NCBI GenBank assembly: GCA_040507895.1
Contig: JBEVNX010000090.1
Location: forward strand, 1 to 33,397
DNA from: JBEVNX01 sp040507895
Lineage (GTDB): Bacteria > Desulfobacterota > Binatia > JACPRU01
Direction of reading: 5' to 3'
Length of the DNA stretch: 33,397 bases
Shown: positions 24,719 through 32,583 of the stretch, one piece after another
Layout: every line of letters starts with the position of its first letter
How positions within the stretch are numbered: the stretch's first letter is position 1
Translations under genes and position numbers: made by a program
Notes under the pieces: generated by a model
Database searches by the model: none
The model's input: the letters and a program-made list of their open reading frames with translations, nothing else
Told to the model about the DNA's origin: nothing

Positions 24719-24770
24719 GTCCAATCTCCGTGATTCTAGCGATATCAGTCCAGGAAAGGGCGAAAAAGCC

Positions 24771-24986
24771 ATGGCGAAACCGCTGACTTCGCCGCGGGTC
24801 ATGAGGATCCTCGCCGATCCGCGCTTGGCATGGGGAGCCGCCCTGCTGCTCGCCGCGTTGACGCTCCTCTGGCTTCCGGCCGATGGCGCCGAGGATCCGC
24901 TATCGGCGAATCGAGACGCCGGGACGGCACCCGCGATGAACGCGACTACATCCCACGCGCTGCGGTCGGCTCGATCCTGTAGATAA
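24771..24986 (+). CDS. possible small single-pass membrane protein
   Basis: A 71-codon frame with AGGAAAGGG upstream of ATG at 24771. A hydrophobic segment (AWGAALLLAALTLLWLP, about 20-36) is followed by a polar tail. Its last 41 bases overlap the convergent PPOX gene. No family is recognised, so it may be spurious. The good ribosome site and membrane segment are its only support. Confidence 0.4.
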   Translation: MAKPLTSPRVMRILADPRLAWGAALLLAALTLLWLPADGAEDPLSANRDAGTAPAMNATTSHALRSARSCR

Positions 24987-25341
24987 CTCGCACCTCGCCC
25001 GGCTGGCGGAACGGGTACTTGTCCTGGCCGAGGTACTTTTTGGCCATGCGGTCGATGTGCTCATCGGCGCCCTGCTCGGTCACCTCGGTGACTCGTCCCC
25101 GGACCTCCAGATAGCGATACGGGTTGTCCGGGTCCATGATGGCGAGCGCCACGGACGCACCCGCCTTCATGTTTCTGTCTTTACGGCGGCCGCGGGCGCT
25201 GTTCACGATCACGCGCTTGCCGTCGTAGTCCACCCATACCGGCGTCACTTGCGGCGTGCCATTAGGCATCATCGTGGCGAGGCTGCCGAACGCCTTCTTC
25301 TGGAAGAGATCGAGAAACTGAGAGGGAATCGAAGCGCTCAT
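24946..25341 (-). CDS. PPOX-class (pyridoxamine 5'-phosphate oxidase-like) oxidoreductase, possibly F420-dependent
   Basis: A 131-residue split-barrel flavin/F420-binding protein. KKAFGSLATMMPNGTPQVTP and VWVDYDGKRVIVNSARGRRK, then NMKAGASVALAIMDPDNPYR, match the PPOX class often annotated as F420-dependent. The RGRRKDRN stretch is the usual phosphate-binding part. FMN, F420 and heme binders cannot be separated by eye. An AGGAGGACTC stretch precedes the ATG. An F420:NADP reductase-like gene at 3554 makes an F420 role somewhat more plausible. Confidence 0.87.
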   Translation of the reverse strand: MSASIPSQFLDLFQKKAFGSLATMMPNGTPQVTPVWVDYDGKRVIVNSARGRRKDRNMKAGASVALAIMDPDNPYRYLEVRGRVTEVTEQGADEHIDRMAKKYLGQDKYPFRQPGEVRVIYRIEPTAARGM

Positions 25342-25392
25342 GAGAGTCCTCCTGCTCGCAAGCTTTGGGTGATTCTGTCAGAACCGACGTCA

Positions 25393-26187
25393 ATGAAAAG
25401 TCCCGAGACCTACTACCGCGACCACTGGGTAACGATCGAGCCGGAACGGCTCGACGCGTACGACGAAATGTTCCGCTGGCGCCCAGAGATGGACGCGCTG
25501 ATCGCGCCCGCCGAGATCGCCGCAGGTCAATCGGTCCTCGACTACGGTTGCGGCCCGGGTTGGCTGGCGATCGAGCTTGCACGCCGGGTGGGGCCGAGCG
25601 GTCGCGTCCACGCCGCCGACGTCAATCAGGATTTTCTCTCGCGGGCCACGGCGCACGTCGCTACCGAGGGGATGCGCGAGCGTGTGACCTTTCATCACAT
25701 CCGCGGCGAATCGATTCCGCTCGCCGATCGCGGGCTCGATCGTGTCGTCACAAAGAACGTCTTGGAGTACGTCACCGATCTGCACGCGACCCTGGTCGAA
25801 ATGCGTCGCGTCCTCAAGCCGGGCGGCCGATTGCACGTCGTCGACAGCGATTGGGGGATGCTCGCGGTCGAGCCGCTCGGTGCGGAGGCGATCGGCGAGC
25901 TGTTCGCGGCTGCGAGCATCGCCTACCGCACGCCGCTGATCGGCCGCAAGCTCCATGGCGCCATGAGGGCCAGCGGCTTCGTGGACGTGAAGGTCCAAAT
26001 CCTCGCAAGCCCCGACACCCGCGGCCACTTTTCCCCGATCGTCTCCAACATGGCGAGCTACGCGCGCACCTCTGGCCGGATGGACGCGGCTAAGATCGAC
26101 CGGCTTCTCGATGCGCTGAAGCGCTCGCTCCAAGACGGCACCTATCTGCTCGTGCTGCCCCAGTTCCTCGTCACGGGAACCGCCTGA
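25393..26187 (+). CDS. class I SAM-dependent methyltransferase
   Basis: A 264-residue methyltransferase of the UbiE/Methyltransf_11 type. Motif I is VLDYGCGPGWLAIELA (about 48-63), the acidic post-I residue lies in VHAADVN, and later motifs are GLDRVVTKNVLEYV and EMRRVLKPGGRLHVVD. The N-terminal YYRDHWVTIEPERLDAYDEM is typical of a subgroup acting on small organic substrates. The substrate is unknown. It diverges from the PPOX gene across 51 bases. Confidence 0.9.
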   Translation: MKSPETYYRDHWVTIEPERLDAYDEMFRWRPEMDALIAPAEIAAGQSVLDYGCGPGWLAIELARRVGPSGRVHAADVNQDFLSRATAHVATEGMRERVTFHHIRGESIPLADRGLDRVVTKNVLEYVTDLHATLVEMRRVLKPGGRLHVVDSDWGMLAVEPLGAEAIGELFAAASIAYRTPLIGRKLHGAMRASGFVDVKVQILASPDTRGHFSPIVSNMASYARTSGRMDAAKIDRLLDALKRSLQDGTYLLVLPQFLVTGTA

Positions 26188-26309
26188 TTCCTCTGTGTCG
26201 ACGGGCACTTGCCCTACGGCGCAACCCGGTCTTACCGCGGGCTGTTCAAGGCCTGACTCGACGCATCATGCAGTCGGGCGACCAGACGTCCAACGCACAG
26301 GAGGATTTC

Positions 26310-26633
26310 ATGAAGAGGCTCTACGGAATTGGCGCGAGCGGGTTGGCTGTGGCAGTGATGCTCTTGGCATCGCAGCCGCTCCTCGCCGCCGACACGAGCG
26401 GAAAGCCGCGCGCCGACACCGGCGTGGAAGCCGACACGACGGCGCAAGGCTCGGCCGACACCAACGCGACCGGCGCGTCGCCGACAGACGAAGGCGCTCA
26501 CAAACAGGGACGGCACCATCATCGAATGCACCACTCGCAGCACGCGAAGAGCGGCAATCCGTCTTCGACGGGCGCGGGTGAGAGCACTGGGTCCAGCGGG
26601 GGAGCCGACGAGACGGGCGACACCCCGAAGTAG
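26310..26633 (+). CDS. small secreted His-rich, low-complexity protein
   Basis: A 107-residue protein with a clear signal peptide (MKRLYGIGASGLAVAVMLLA, cleaved near PLLAADT). The mature part is a Thr/Ser/Asp/Gly-rich disordered chain with a histidine cluster (RHHHRMHHSQH, about 69-79), which could bind transition metals. GGAGG lies just before the ATG. No domain is recognised. A strong terminator follows 20 bases after the stop, so it is probably a single-gene transcript. Confidence 0.75.
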   Translation: MKRLYGIGASGLAVAVMLLASQPLLAADTSGKPRADTGVEADTTAQGSADTNATGASPTDEGAHKQGRHHHRMHHSQHAKSGNPSSTGAGESTGSSGGADETGDTPK

Positions 26634-26653
26634 CTCCGACTCGATCCGAAACG

Positions 26654-26685
26654 AGGGGAGCGGTCGTTGCGCCCGCTCCCCTTTT
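26654..26685 (+). terminator. rho-independent terminator
   Basis: GGGGAGCGG (26655-26663) pairs perfectly with CCGCTCCCC (26673-26681) around a 9-base loop and is followed by TTTT (26682-26685). It lies 22 bases after the His-rich secreted protein gene. This is the best-formed terminator in the window. Confidence 0.9.
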
Positions 26686-26727
26686 CATTTGCGCCACGTG
26701 TGACACGATTCACACGAGGAGGAGACC

Positions 26728-27630
26728 ATGGCGCAAGCGGTCATTCATCGAGTGGCGTTCATAGGCCTCGGTAAAATGGGATCGGCCATGGCGGCGAACC
26801 TCCTCGAGGCCGGTTTCGAGCTCACCGTCTACAACCGTACCGCCGCGAAGGCAGAGCCTCTTGCGGCACGAGGAGCCCGTGTGGCTCGGTCGCCGCGCCA
26901 AGCAGCGGCGGAGGCCGACGTCGTCGTGACGAATCTGATGGATGATGCGTCCGTGCGCACGGTGGTCGACGGCGCGGAGGGCTTGCTCGCCGGGCTGCGT
27001 CCTGGAGGTGTGCACGTCGGTACCACCACGAATTCCCCCGCGCTCGCGACGGAGCTCGCGCGCTCACACCAAGCGCGCGGGTGCTACTATCTCGCCGCGC
27101 CGGTGCTCGGCCGGCCGGACGCCGCCGCCGCAGGCAAGCTCATCACCCTCGCGGCCGGACCTCCGGAAGCCTCCGAGCGCTGCAGGCCTCTTCTGGAAAG
27201 CTGGAGCGCCGCGGTCACCGATTTCGGCACCGAGCCGGCGATCGCCAACAGCGCGAAGCTCTGCCTCAACTACTTCGTGGTGTCACTGATCGACGTGATC
27301 GGCGAGGTGCTCGCCCTGGCCGACAAGAGCGGCGTGGCCGTCGAGAAGCTAAACGGCTTCTTCCAGATGATGCTCGCCCATCCCGGCCTCAAAGCCTATG
27401 CCGCGCGGATTGCGGACCGCGATTTTCAAGACGTCGGCTTTGAGCTTGCTGGCGGGCTCAAGGACGGAAACCTCATCCTGGATGCCGCGCGGGCCGTGGG
27501 CGTGCCCGTCGGCCATGCCGAGGTCGTATGCGAGAAGTTTCGCGAAGCGGTCCGCAGAGGGATGGGGGACCGGGATTGGGCCGCGGTCACCGAGATCACG
27601 CGGCTTCGGGCGGATCGCGCGATTCCGTGA
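26728..27630 (+). CDS. NAD(P)-dependent 3-hydroxyisobutyrate dehydrogenase family oxidoreductase
   Basis: A 300-residue beta-hydroxyacid dehydrogenase. The N-terminal Rossmann motif is FIGLGKMGSAMAANLLEAGF (11-30), with YNRT closing the dinucleotide pocket. Catalytic Lys177 lies in NSAKLCLNYF. The all-helical C-terminal dimer domain ends with DRDWAAVTEI. The substrate-binding GTTTNSP replaces the classic DxST loop, so the substrate may be a glyoxylate/succinic-semialdehyde-type or imine-like compound, not 3-hydroxyisobutyrate. GGAGGAG precedes the ATG, after the terminator, so it has its own promoter. Confidence 0.92.
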   Translation: MAQAVIHRVAFIGLGKMGSAMAANLLEAGFELTVYNRTAAKAEPLAARGARVARSPRQAAAEADVVVTNLMDDASVRTVVDGAEGLLAGLRPGGVHVGTTTNSPALATELARSHQARGCYYLAAPVLGRPDAAAAGKLITLAAGPPEASERCRPLLESWSAAVTDFGTEPAIANSAKLCLNYFVVSLIDVIGEVLALADKSGVAVEKLNGFFQMMLAHPGLKAYAARIADRDFQDVGFELAGGLKDGNLILDAARAVGVPVGHAEVVCEKFREAVRRGMGDRDWAAVTEITRLRADRAIP

Positions 27631-28038
27631 GACCGGAGAATCGAATCCCGTCCACGTAGTGTGCTCGAGTCCGAATCAGCGCGGCGGGCGTGCTTAGGCG
27701 TCGGCAATCCCCGAAACCGAGGGTTGGCAGGCCTGGCTCGCTGAGGCCACCGGAGAGCTGAGCAGCAAACAATTCTTCGCACTCCGAACGGAATCCGCTG
27801 CATACAGAAGCTTGCACCCAAGCGAATGCTCCTCCCCCGCACCGAGCGATAAACGGTTGAAATCAAACGATGATGACCCTCTCCACGCGGGCGGTTATCA
27901 CTGGCACCAACCCTGCTTCAGATTCGAGAACTTGATTGCTTAACGAGTTTGAAACATCCCGAAGTATCGCCAAGCGTAGTAACGAAGTAGTCGAGTCTAG
28001 CCCGCAGATCGAAGGCGGCAGCGAAGAGGTTAAGGACC
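27631..28038. other. 408-base gap, no gene called
   Basis: Nothing convincing is seen here. An 81-codon open frame runs after a stop at 27695 on the plus strand but has no start codon. Antisense frames show arginine-rich composition typical of shadows. The right part (27860-28030) is less GC-rich and probably holds the promoter of the next gene. Confidence 0.5.
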
Positions 28039-28491
28039 ATGGCTGCAACAGCCGAGAAGCTCCTCCCAGAAGACACGGTTGCCAGTCTCTTCGGCCCGGC
28101 AGTCGTCCTGCCGTCACAGTTCACGGAGCAGATGGGCGCGAAGCAGTCGGATCGTGGCGAAAAGCGCCTTATGCTCGCCGTCCTGGAAGAGGCGGTGGCA
28201 ACGTTTCAGCGAAACGTCGACGCCAAGACCCGCCACGGGCAGCGCGTCTTCAGCGAGGCCGAGGATTGGATCCGCTCCGAAAACACCGCTTGGCCGTTCG
28301 CGTTCGAGAACATCTGCCATGCTTTCGAGATCGAGCCGGAATTTCTCCGCCGTGGATTGGAGGCGTGGAAGACCAAGCAGCTGAAGGCCGCCTCGAGCGG
28401 GGCGCGCGTTTATCGCTTCCCCTTCCGTCGGGTCAACGGTCGGCGCTCGTCGATCTCGCTGCGTTCGCAGGGCCTGCGAGCGGCTAGCTGA
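28039..28491 (+). CDS. conserved hypothetical protein, about 150 residues
   Basis: A soluble helical protein. The central block (about 40-110) reads KRLMLAVLEEAVATFQRNV, EAEDWIRSENTAWPFAFENI and CHAFEIEPEFLRRGLEAWK. Similar WI...D..WPFSF...C..L..dP.yLR..L patterns are familiar from small uncharacterised proteins in many soil bacteria, often near regulators, but I know no function. The C-terminus (VYRFPFRRVNGRRSS) is basic, which would suit nucleic-acid contact. No other gene is clearly linked. Confidence 0.7.
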   Translation: MAATAEKLLPEDTVASLFGPAVVLPSQFTEQMGAKQSDRGEKRLMLAVLEEAVATFQRNVDAKTRHGQRVFSEAEDWIRSENTAWPFAFENICHAFEIEPEFLRRGLEAWKTKQLKAASSGARVYRFPFRRVNGRRSSISLRSQGLRAAS

Positions 28492-28576
28492 GAGGTCACA
28501 CGCCGTTTCGGCGGGAATCGAGTTCGCACGCGGTCCCCGAATCCTGTAGGCTACCGCGCCGCAGGGGGGACTCGAC

Positions 28577-28750
28577 GTGGGAGCGGTGACCCGCAACAAA
28601 GAGATCCGTCAGCGCCGGACGCGGCGAGCGCAGCGGCGCAAGCGACGAATGCGGCAGCTCCGCCAAGCTCTGCAGAAGGGCCGCACGCACCAGGAGCGCG
28701 TGCGGATCGCGGAAGAGCTCCGGGAAAAATCGAAGAGCGCGGCCGGCTGA
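28577..28750 (+). CDS. 57-residue basic helical protein, DUF6800-like
   Basis: A GTG start with GGGGGGA seven bases upstream. The chain is a single charged helix, rich in Arg, Lys and Gln (NKEIRQRRTRRAQRRKRR, then LREKSKSAAG). The shape resembles the small DUF6800 proteins beginning MGxVxRxxEIRRRR; this is a recollection of pattern, not a search result. The function is unknown, and nucleic-acid or ribosome binding would be a guess. It converges with the HD-domain gene. Confidence 0.55.
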   Translation: MGAVTRNKEIRQRRTRRAQRRKRRMRQLRQALQKGRTHQERVRIAEELREKSKSAAG

Positions 28751-28760
28751 AGCGCGAGCC

Positions 28761-29387
28761 TTAGCGGCGGCTCGTGACGCGAAGCAGCGGCGTGCCTCGA
28801 GCAGCGCGCAGCGACGCGTAGGGAGCGCGTTGGGGCGCAGCGCCCGGGGACGAGTGACGTGCCCCCGCGAGACTGAAGCAGCGCACCTGAAACCGTAGCG
28901 TCGCGCCGAAGCACCGACCCCACAGCGCCGCCTTCTGTTCCACCGCCCACAACTCGAGCGTGGGGTCCTCGTCACGCGAGGCAATTTCGAGGATCGGACC
29001 CTGCGGCGCATCGACGACGCGCACCGCTACGATTCGCCCTCGATGGCTGTGGTCGAGCGCGTCGGCGATCCTCAAAATCGCGGTGAGTTGAAGGATCCGT
29101 CGGCGGTCCCGGGGCACGAACTCCGCCAGCTCGGGATGAGAGAGCTTCGGAGGCCGCCCGGTGTGAAAGCGCGCCATCGTGGCGATCCACTTCGCCTCCT
29201 CGCGGTCGAATCCGGCGAGCGCCGCATGAAGAATCAGGTAGCGCGAATGGTGATGATGCTTCGAGCGGTTGATCGATGCGCCGACGTCGTGTAGCAACGC
29301 CGCGCTCTCCAGTAGCTCGCGACCCAGCGACCCGAGGCCGTGGACCGGCTTCATCCCGTCGAAGATCGCCCGGGAGAGGCGGGCCAC
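28761..29387 (-). CDS. HD-domain protein, C-terminal exopolyphosphatase-like, probably frameshifted
   Basis: The HD metal site is plain: ALLHDVGASINRSKHHHHSR (about 30-49), with LRIADALDHSHRGR further on, as in the C-terminal domain of Ppx/GppA-type exopolyphosphatases. No N-terminal phosphatase domain is present. The present GTG start is inside the usual VARLSRAIFDG helix. The missing preceding helix (MEEVRRRAVIGLAAALDPDP, ATG at 29460) lies in another frame, and a one-base shift near 29390-29400 would join them. It is therefore a decaying or mis-sequenced gene. The C-terminus after about 170 is low-complexity. Confidence 0.7.
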   Translation of the reverse strand: MARLSRAIFDGMKPVHGLGSLGRELLESAALLHDVGASINRSKHHHHSRYLILHAALAGFDREEAKWIATMARFHTGRPPKLSHPELAEFVPRDRRRILQLTAILRIADALDHSHRGRIVAVRVVDAPQGPILEIASRDEDPTLELWAVEQKAALWGRCFGATLRFQVRCFSLAGARHSSPGAAPQRAPYASLRAARGTPLLRVTSRR

Positions 29388-29563
29388 ATGGGCGCCGCGC
29401 CGGATCAGGATCGAGGGCCGCCGCGAGACCGATCACAGCGCGGCGGCGAACCTCTTCCATGTTCCACCTCGCCAGGCCGTCGGCGGAGCCGTGGCGAACC
29501 GCCTCCGAGGACTGCGGATAGCGAAGCGTAGAAGCCACTACGGCTTCAATAGCGCGCGCGTGG

Positions 29564-29998
29564 TTACCGGACCGTTAGTTGCGCGCTATCAGCCGATGAA
29601 TTCTCCAAGGGCGAGGGTGCCGTGGAGCTGGCGACCGTCCCGGAGAGGGACGCAGGCTTCGCCGCCGGGGCGGGACGCCTCACCCGCTTCGCGGCTGGCT
29701 GCGCCGCCCGCTCGCCCGCGATCGCGGCCGGGGCCGTTGCCGCCTTCCTCCTTCTGCGCGCCTTCTTCTCGGCCTTGGTCAGGATCCTAGCCGCGCTCTC
29801 GGCTTTGCTGGCCGCTCGGCGCGCGTCGCGCTTGGTTTGCTTGGCGCGCTTCTTGGCCTTCTTGAGATCCAGCTTCGCCTTGCGCAACCGCTCTCGGACC
29901 TGCTCCAGCGCCTTGCCCGCCGCCGAGGATCGAGTCTTCGCCTCCTCGGCGGTCGTCGCCGCCAGCTTCGCTTTTTGCTGCAGCTTGCTGAGCTTCAT
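29564..29998 (-). CDS. Lys/Ala-rich basic coiled-coil protein
   Basis: A 144-residue low-complexity protein. The N-terminal two thirds form a highly charged helix or coiled coil (KAKLDLKKAKKRAKQTKRDA). The C-terminus is an Ala/Pro/Lys-rich tail (AAKRVRRPAPAAKPAS), like histone-H1-like or AlgP-type bacterial proteins. DNA binding is plausible but not shown. GTGAGGAG lies just before the ATG. Such composition can also arise by chance in GC-rich DNA, but the clear start and heptad-like order favour a gene. Confidence 0.6.
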   Translation of the reverse strand: MKLSKLQQKAKLAATTAEEAKTRSSAAGKALEQVRERLRKAKLDLKKAKKRAKQTKRDARRAASKAESAARILTKAEKKARRRRKAATAPAAIAGERAAQPAAKRVRRPAPAAKPASLSGTVASSTAPSPLENSSADSAQLTVR

Positions 29999-30118
29999 CT
30001 CCTCACCTTCGTTTGGGATCGACCGCGGACCTCGCCGACTCCGAGCAAACCGCAGAGGCGCACCCTAGCGCGGATGAAAGCGCTCGATCAACCTCAAGCG
30101 GGTGCGCGACCCAGACCA

Positions 30119-30754
30119 TCAGGGCGCCGGCCAGAAGCACCAGGGAGAGCGGCGCGCGACCAAGCCGCCGATCCGTCTCCCCCCGACGCCGAAAGCGATC
30201 CCGACCTTGACGGCCATGTTAACGGCGACCGCAGTCAGCACCGTGGCGACCGCCGTCGAGGCCGCTACTGCTCCCTGAATTCGACAGACCGGCGACCGGG
30301 AGGGCGATCGCATCAACGTCCGCAAGCCCGGCCATCGCGCCGCCAGGTTAGAGGCCGGTCGATCCGATCCAGGCGCTCAAAGCGCGTGATCCGACCATCA
30401 CGCAGGCGAGAAACGCGCCAAACTTGATCGCCGTGGCGAGGTCGAGCGGATTTCGCAGCTCCGCCTCGTGCTGCTGGGGCGGCGGCTCGGTGCCGCGGCG
30501 ATGATCGGCTACGCCAGAGGCCGCGACGATCTCTACGCCGAGCGCGAGCGCGGCGAGCACTAGCCATTGATCGACCGCGATCAGCACGGTGACCGCGCCG
30601 AGCAGGGCGACCAGCCCGAACGTGCGAAATCCGGCGATGTGCTCGCCGTTTCGGAACTTGTCGCGCTGCTCCCAGCCGCGCTCCAAGCGGATCAGCAGGC
30701 CGATGGCGAGCGCGACCCCGAGGCTGAGTCAGTGAATCCGAGAGCCGGGCTCAT
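30119..30754 (-). pseudogene. MgtC/SapB-DUF4010 membrane protein remnant
   Basis: Pieces of one membrane protein family lie in order but in different frames. They are an ATG at 30754, a first helix LSLGVALAIGLLIRLERGW after a frame change near 30730, and the MgtC piece AGFRTFGLVALLGAVTVL. The DUF4010 piece LRNPLDLATAIKFGAFL runs to a stop near 30348, AGLADVDAIALPVAGL follows the stop, and VATVLTAVAVNMAVKVGIAF comes in a third frame. About 200 residues from the middle are missing compared with the family. Several independent lesions make this a true pseudogene, not one sequencing error. Confidence 0.75.
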
Positions 30755-30766
30755 TCTTGGAGTTGC

Positions 30767-31591
30767 TTATCCCAGCCGGAAGAACCCGAGCAAAATCTCG
30801 AGCGCGATCAGTACGACGATTGCGACCTCCAGGACGAGCATGCGCCGATCGCGTGCGACGTCGAGGACCAGCACCAGCGCCTCCTGGATGCTTTGCAGCT
30901 TGCGCTCCAGAGCGGCAAAGCGGTCGCCGAGATCGAACTCCGCGCGCAAGTCGTCGTAGATCCGGTCCATCGCCGGATCGTCCCAGGCGGCATCCGGCTT
31001 GTCGAGCAGATGAAGGACGGAAAGCACCTCCGCTCGCGTCGAGATGCCCTCGCCGATGAAGCGGTGGAGCGGTCGCACGCGATAGGGGACAGTGCCGCGG
31101 CGCTCGAGCAAGTCGACGAGGTTGCCGGTGCGGTGAAAGAGATCGTCGACGATGCGCTCGTAGTACTCCATCGCCGCGCTTTGCGCGACGGTGAGCGCGA
31201 CGATGCTCGAGCGCTCGGCCGTGAGTTGATCGATGCGCAGCATGCCGTTCACGATGCCGGTCTCGGCTGCCGGGTCTTCGAGAACCGAGTAGTCCTCGCG
31301 CACGACCTTCGTCGTCAGCTTGGGAATGGCGCGCCGTAGTCGGACGAGCTCTGCCTCGCGCCGGTCGACCGGCACCGCGCGGGTGACGACTGCGCCGAAC
31401 GGGAACACGTACATTTCACCCGTGGCGCCGTCTTGCGAAATCGGCACCCGGAGCTCGTGCGCCGTGGCCCGCGCCTCCGGGAAGGCGGCGGCAACCTGGC
31501 GGAGTGATAGGTTTTCCTCGAAGGCGACCGCGTAGAATCGGTGCACGCGCGTGCCCGCCTGCGGCTCCATGGACGGGAGCTTAGCAGACAT
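30767..31591 (-). CDS. RMD1/YagE family protein (DUF155)
   Basis: A 274-residue protein of the Rmd1 (sporulation/meiotic division) family. The order is right: VHRFYAVAFEENLSLRQV, MYVFPFGAVVT, VAQSAAMEYYERIVDDLF, LSVLHLLDKPDAAWDDP, then a coiled stretch and a C-terminal transmembrane helix (VAIVVLIALEILLGFF). In yeast, relatives sit in mitochondrial membranes; the bacterial role is unknown. ATG at 31591 with AGG upstream was chosen; GTG at 31612 would add seven residues. The MgtC remnant follows on the same strand 13 bases downstream. Confidence 0.85.
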   Translation of the reverse strand: MSAKLPSMEPQAGTRVHRFYAVAFEENLSLRQVAAAFPEARATAHELRVPISQDGATGEMYVFPFGAVVTRAVPVDRREAELVRLRRAIPKLTTKVVREDYSVLEDPAAETGIVNGMLRIDQLTAERSSIVALTVAQSAAMEYYERIVDDLFHRTGNLVDLLERRGTVPYRVRPLHRFIGEGISTRAEVLSVLHLLDKPDAAWDDPAMDRIYDDLRAEFDLGDRFAALERKLQSIQEALVLVLDVARDRRMLVLEVAIVVLIALEILLGFFRLG

Positions 31592-31638
31592 CGAACCTAG
31601 TGAATCCGTCACTCTGTGACTGCTGCGTGATCGCGCAG

Positions 31639-32009
31639 TTACGCTACCCCCGCCCCGGGGGCAGCATCGGGCTGTTGTGAAATGGGTTGGGAAATTTTCG
31701 CGATTCGCTCAACCGCTTCGGCCTTGTGCGCGGGGCTGAGGTGCGAGTAGCGCTCGACGAGATGAAGCGTCTTCCAGCCGCCGAGCTCCTGGATCGTCCG
31801 TAGGTCGACTCCTGCCATCGCCAACCGTGAAGCAACCGATCCCGGCTTCGCCTCGGAGGATCTTGCCACGCTCGACGCTGGCGATCTCCTTTGCGACAGT
31901 CCGGTTAATGTTGCTCCCGATCCGCACGACGTGGCGATCGCCTCGATGCACGAAGTCGAGCCACCAGGTGCGACCGCGGAGATAGATTCCGTCTCCTCGT
32001 CTGGAGAGC
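31639..32009 (-). pseudogene. tyrosine recombinase (phage-type integrase) remnant with internal deletion
   Basis: The N-terminal piece RRGDGIYLRGRTWWLDFVHR with NRTVAKEIASVERGKILRGE (about 31850-32009) matches the SAM-like/Arm region of phage-type integrases. It then jumps, with a frame change near 31850, to the very C-terminal catalytic piece SRLAMAGVDLRTIQELGGW and LVERYSHLSPAHK (31640-31835). That piece holds the last GHxx-equivalent and the catalytic Tyr. The core with the first Arg and the HxxR is missing, and no start codon precedes the N-terminal piece. It cannot be active. It marks an old mobile element. Confidence 0.8.
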
Positions 32010-32179
32010 TACCTTTCCTCGTTCTTCTCGCGGATCTTAACGGCCGTTCGTCGTCACCGGAGTTCCACGTTCATCGCTTCCCGCCGCGGATCAGCCGGAG
32101 CCGCGGACGACCGTTCGAGCGCGGAGGCTCCTGCGTCTCGGTCCGCTGTACGAGCCTTTCGTCATCGTCGCCTCCGCCT

Positions 32180-32416
32180 TCACGAGCGGCTCGACTTCGA
32201 TCGGCGCGGCCGCGGTCGCCGGCGATCGGGGGATCTCGAGAAGACCAGCTTGGCGAAGGCGCTTTGGACGACGTGCGTCAGCTTGACGCCTTGCTGCTCG
32301 GCCGACGCACGCGCAGCGCGGAGTAGCTCAGCGTCGAGTCTGAGTGTGAAGTTCTCTGTCTGCCGCGCCATCTTCTTCCGACCTGCTCCTTTTCGAGCTC
32401 CACCGTGCGGCGACAC
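32180..32416 (-). CDS. ribbon-helix-helix/CopG-like small protein
   Basis: A 78-residue protein. The N-terminus GGARKGAGRKK is the Gly/Arg/Lys motif common at the start of phage and plasmid DNA-binding proteins. Next come TENFTLRLDAELLRAARASA and LTHVVQSAF, a strand and two helices as in CopG/Arc-type or VapB-like proteins. The GTG at 32416 has GGAGG seven bases upstream, so it is preferred to ATG at 32443. The C-terminus is Arg/Pro/Ser-rich. It lies beside the recombinase remnant, so it is probably cargo of the same element. No toxin partner is recognised. Confidence 0.65.
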   Translation of the reverse strand: MSPHGGARKGAGRKKMARQTENFTLRLDAELLRAARASAEQQGVKLTHVVQSAFAKLVFSRSPDRRRPRPRRSKSSRS

Positions 32417-32583
32417 CTTGGCACCTCCACTTGAAAAATGCAAATGCAGATTTCAACTCATGGCAACGGCATGAACCCTACCAGCCCCCCAAGGCCACGC
32501 GAGCGATCTTGCTCATGCGGCCCTCCGTTGACGCGACGAGACCCACGGCGCGATGATTTGCCTCGGCGAAGGAGGAGACGATC

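Noticed and set aside
27631..27697. GAATCGAATCCC near the end of the dehydrogenase gene as a tRNA T-arm
   Set aside because: No matching acceptor stem, anticodon arm or D-arm can be folded around it.
29276..30427. Several Arg-rich plus-strand frames
   Set aside because: They are opposite the HD, basic coiled-coil and MgtC-remnant genes and have only low-complexity composition.
32250..32474. Plus-strand 74-codon frame
   Set aside because: It is antisense to the ribbon-helix-helix gene, which has a strong ribosome site and motif.
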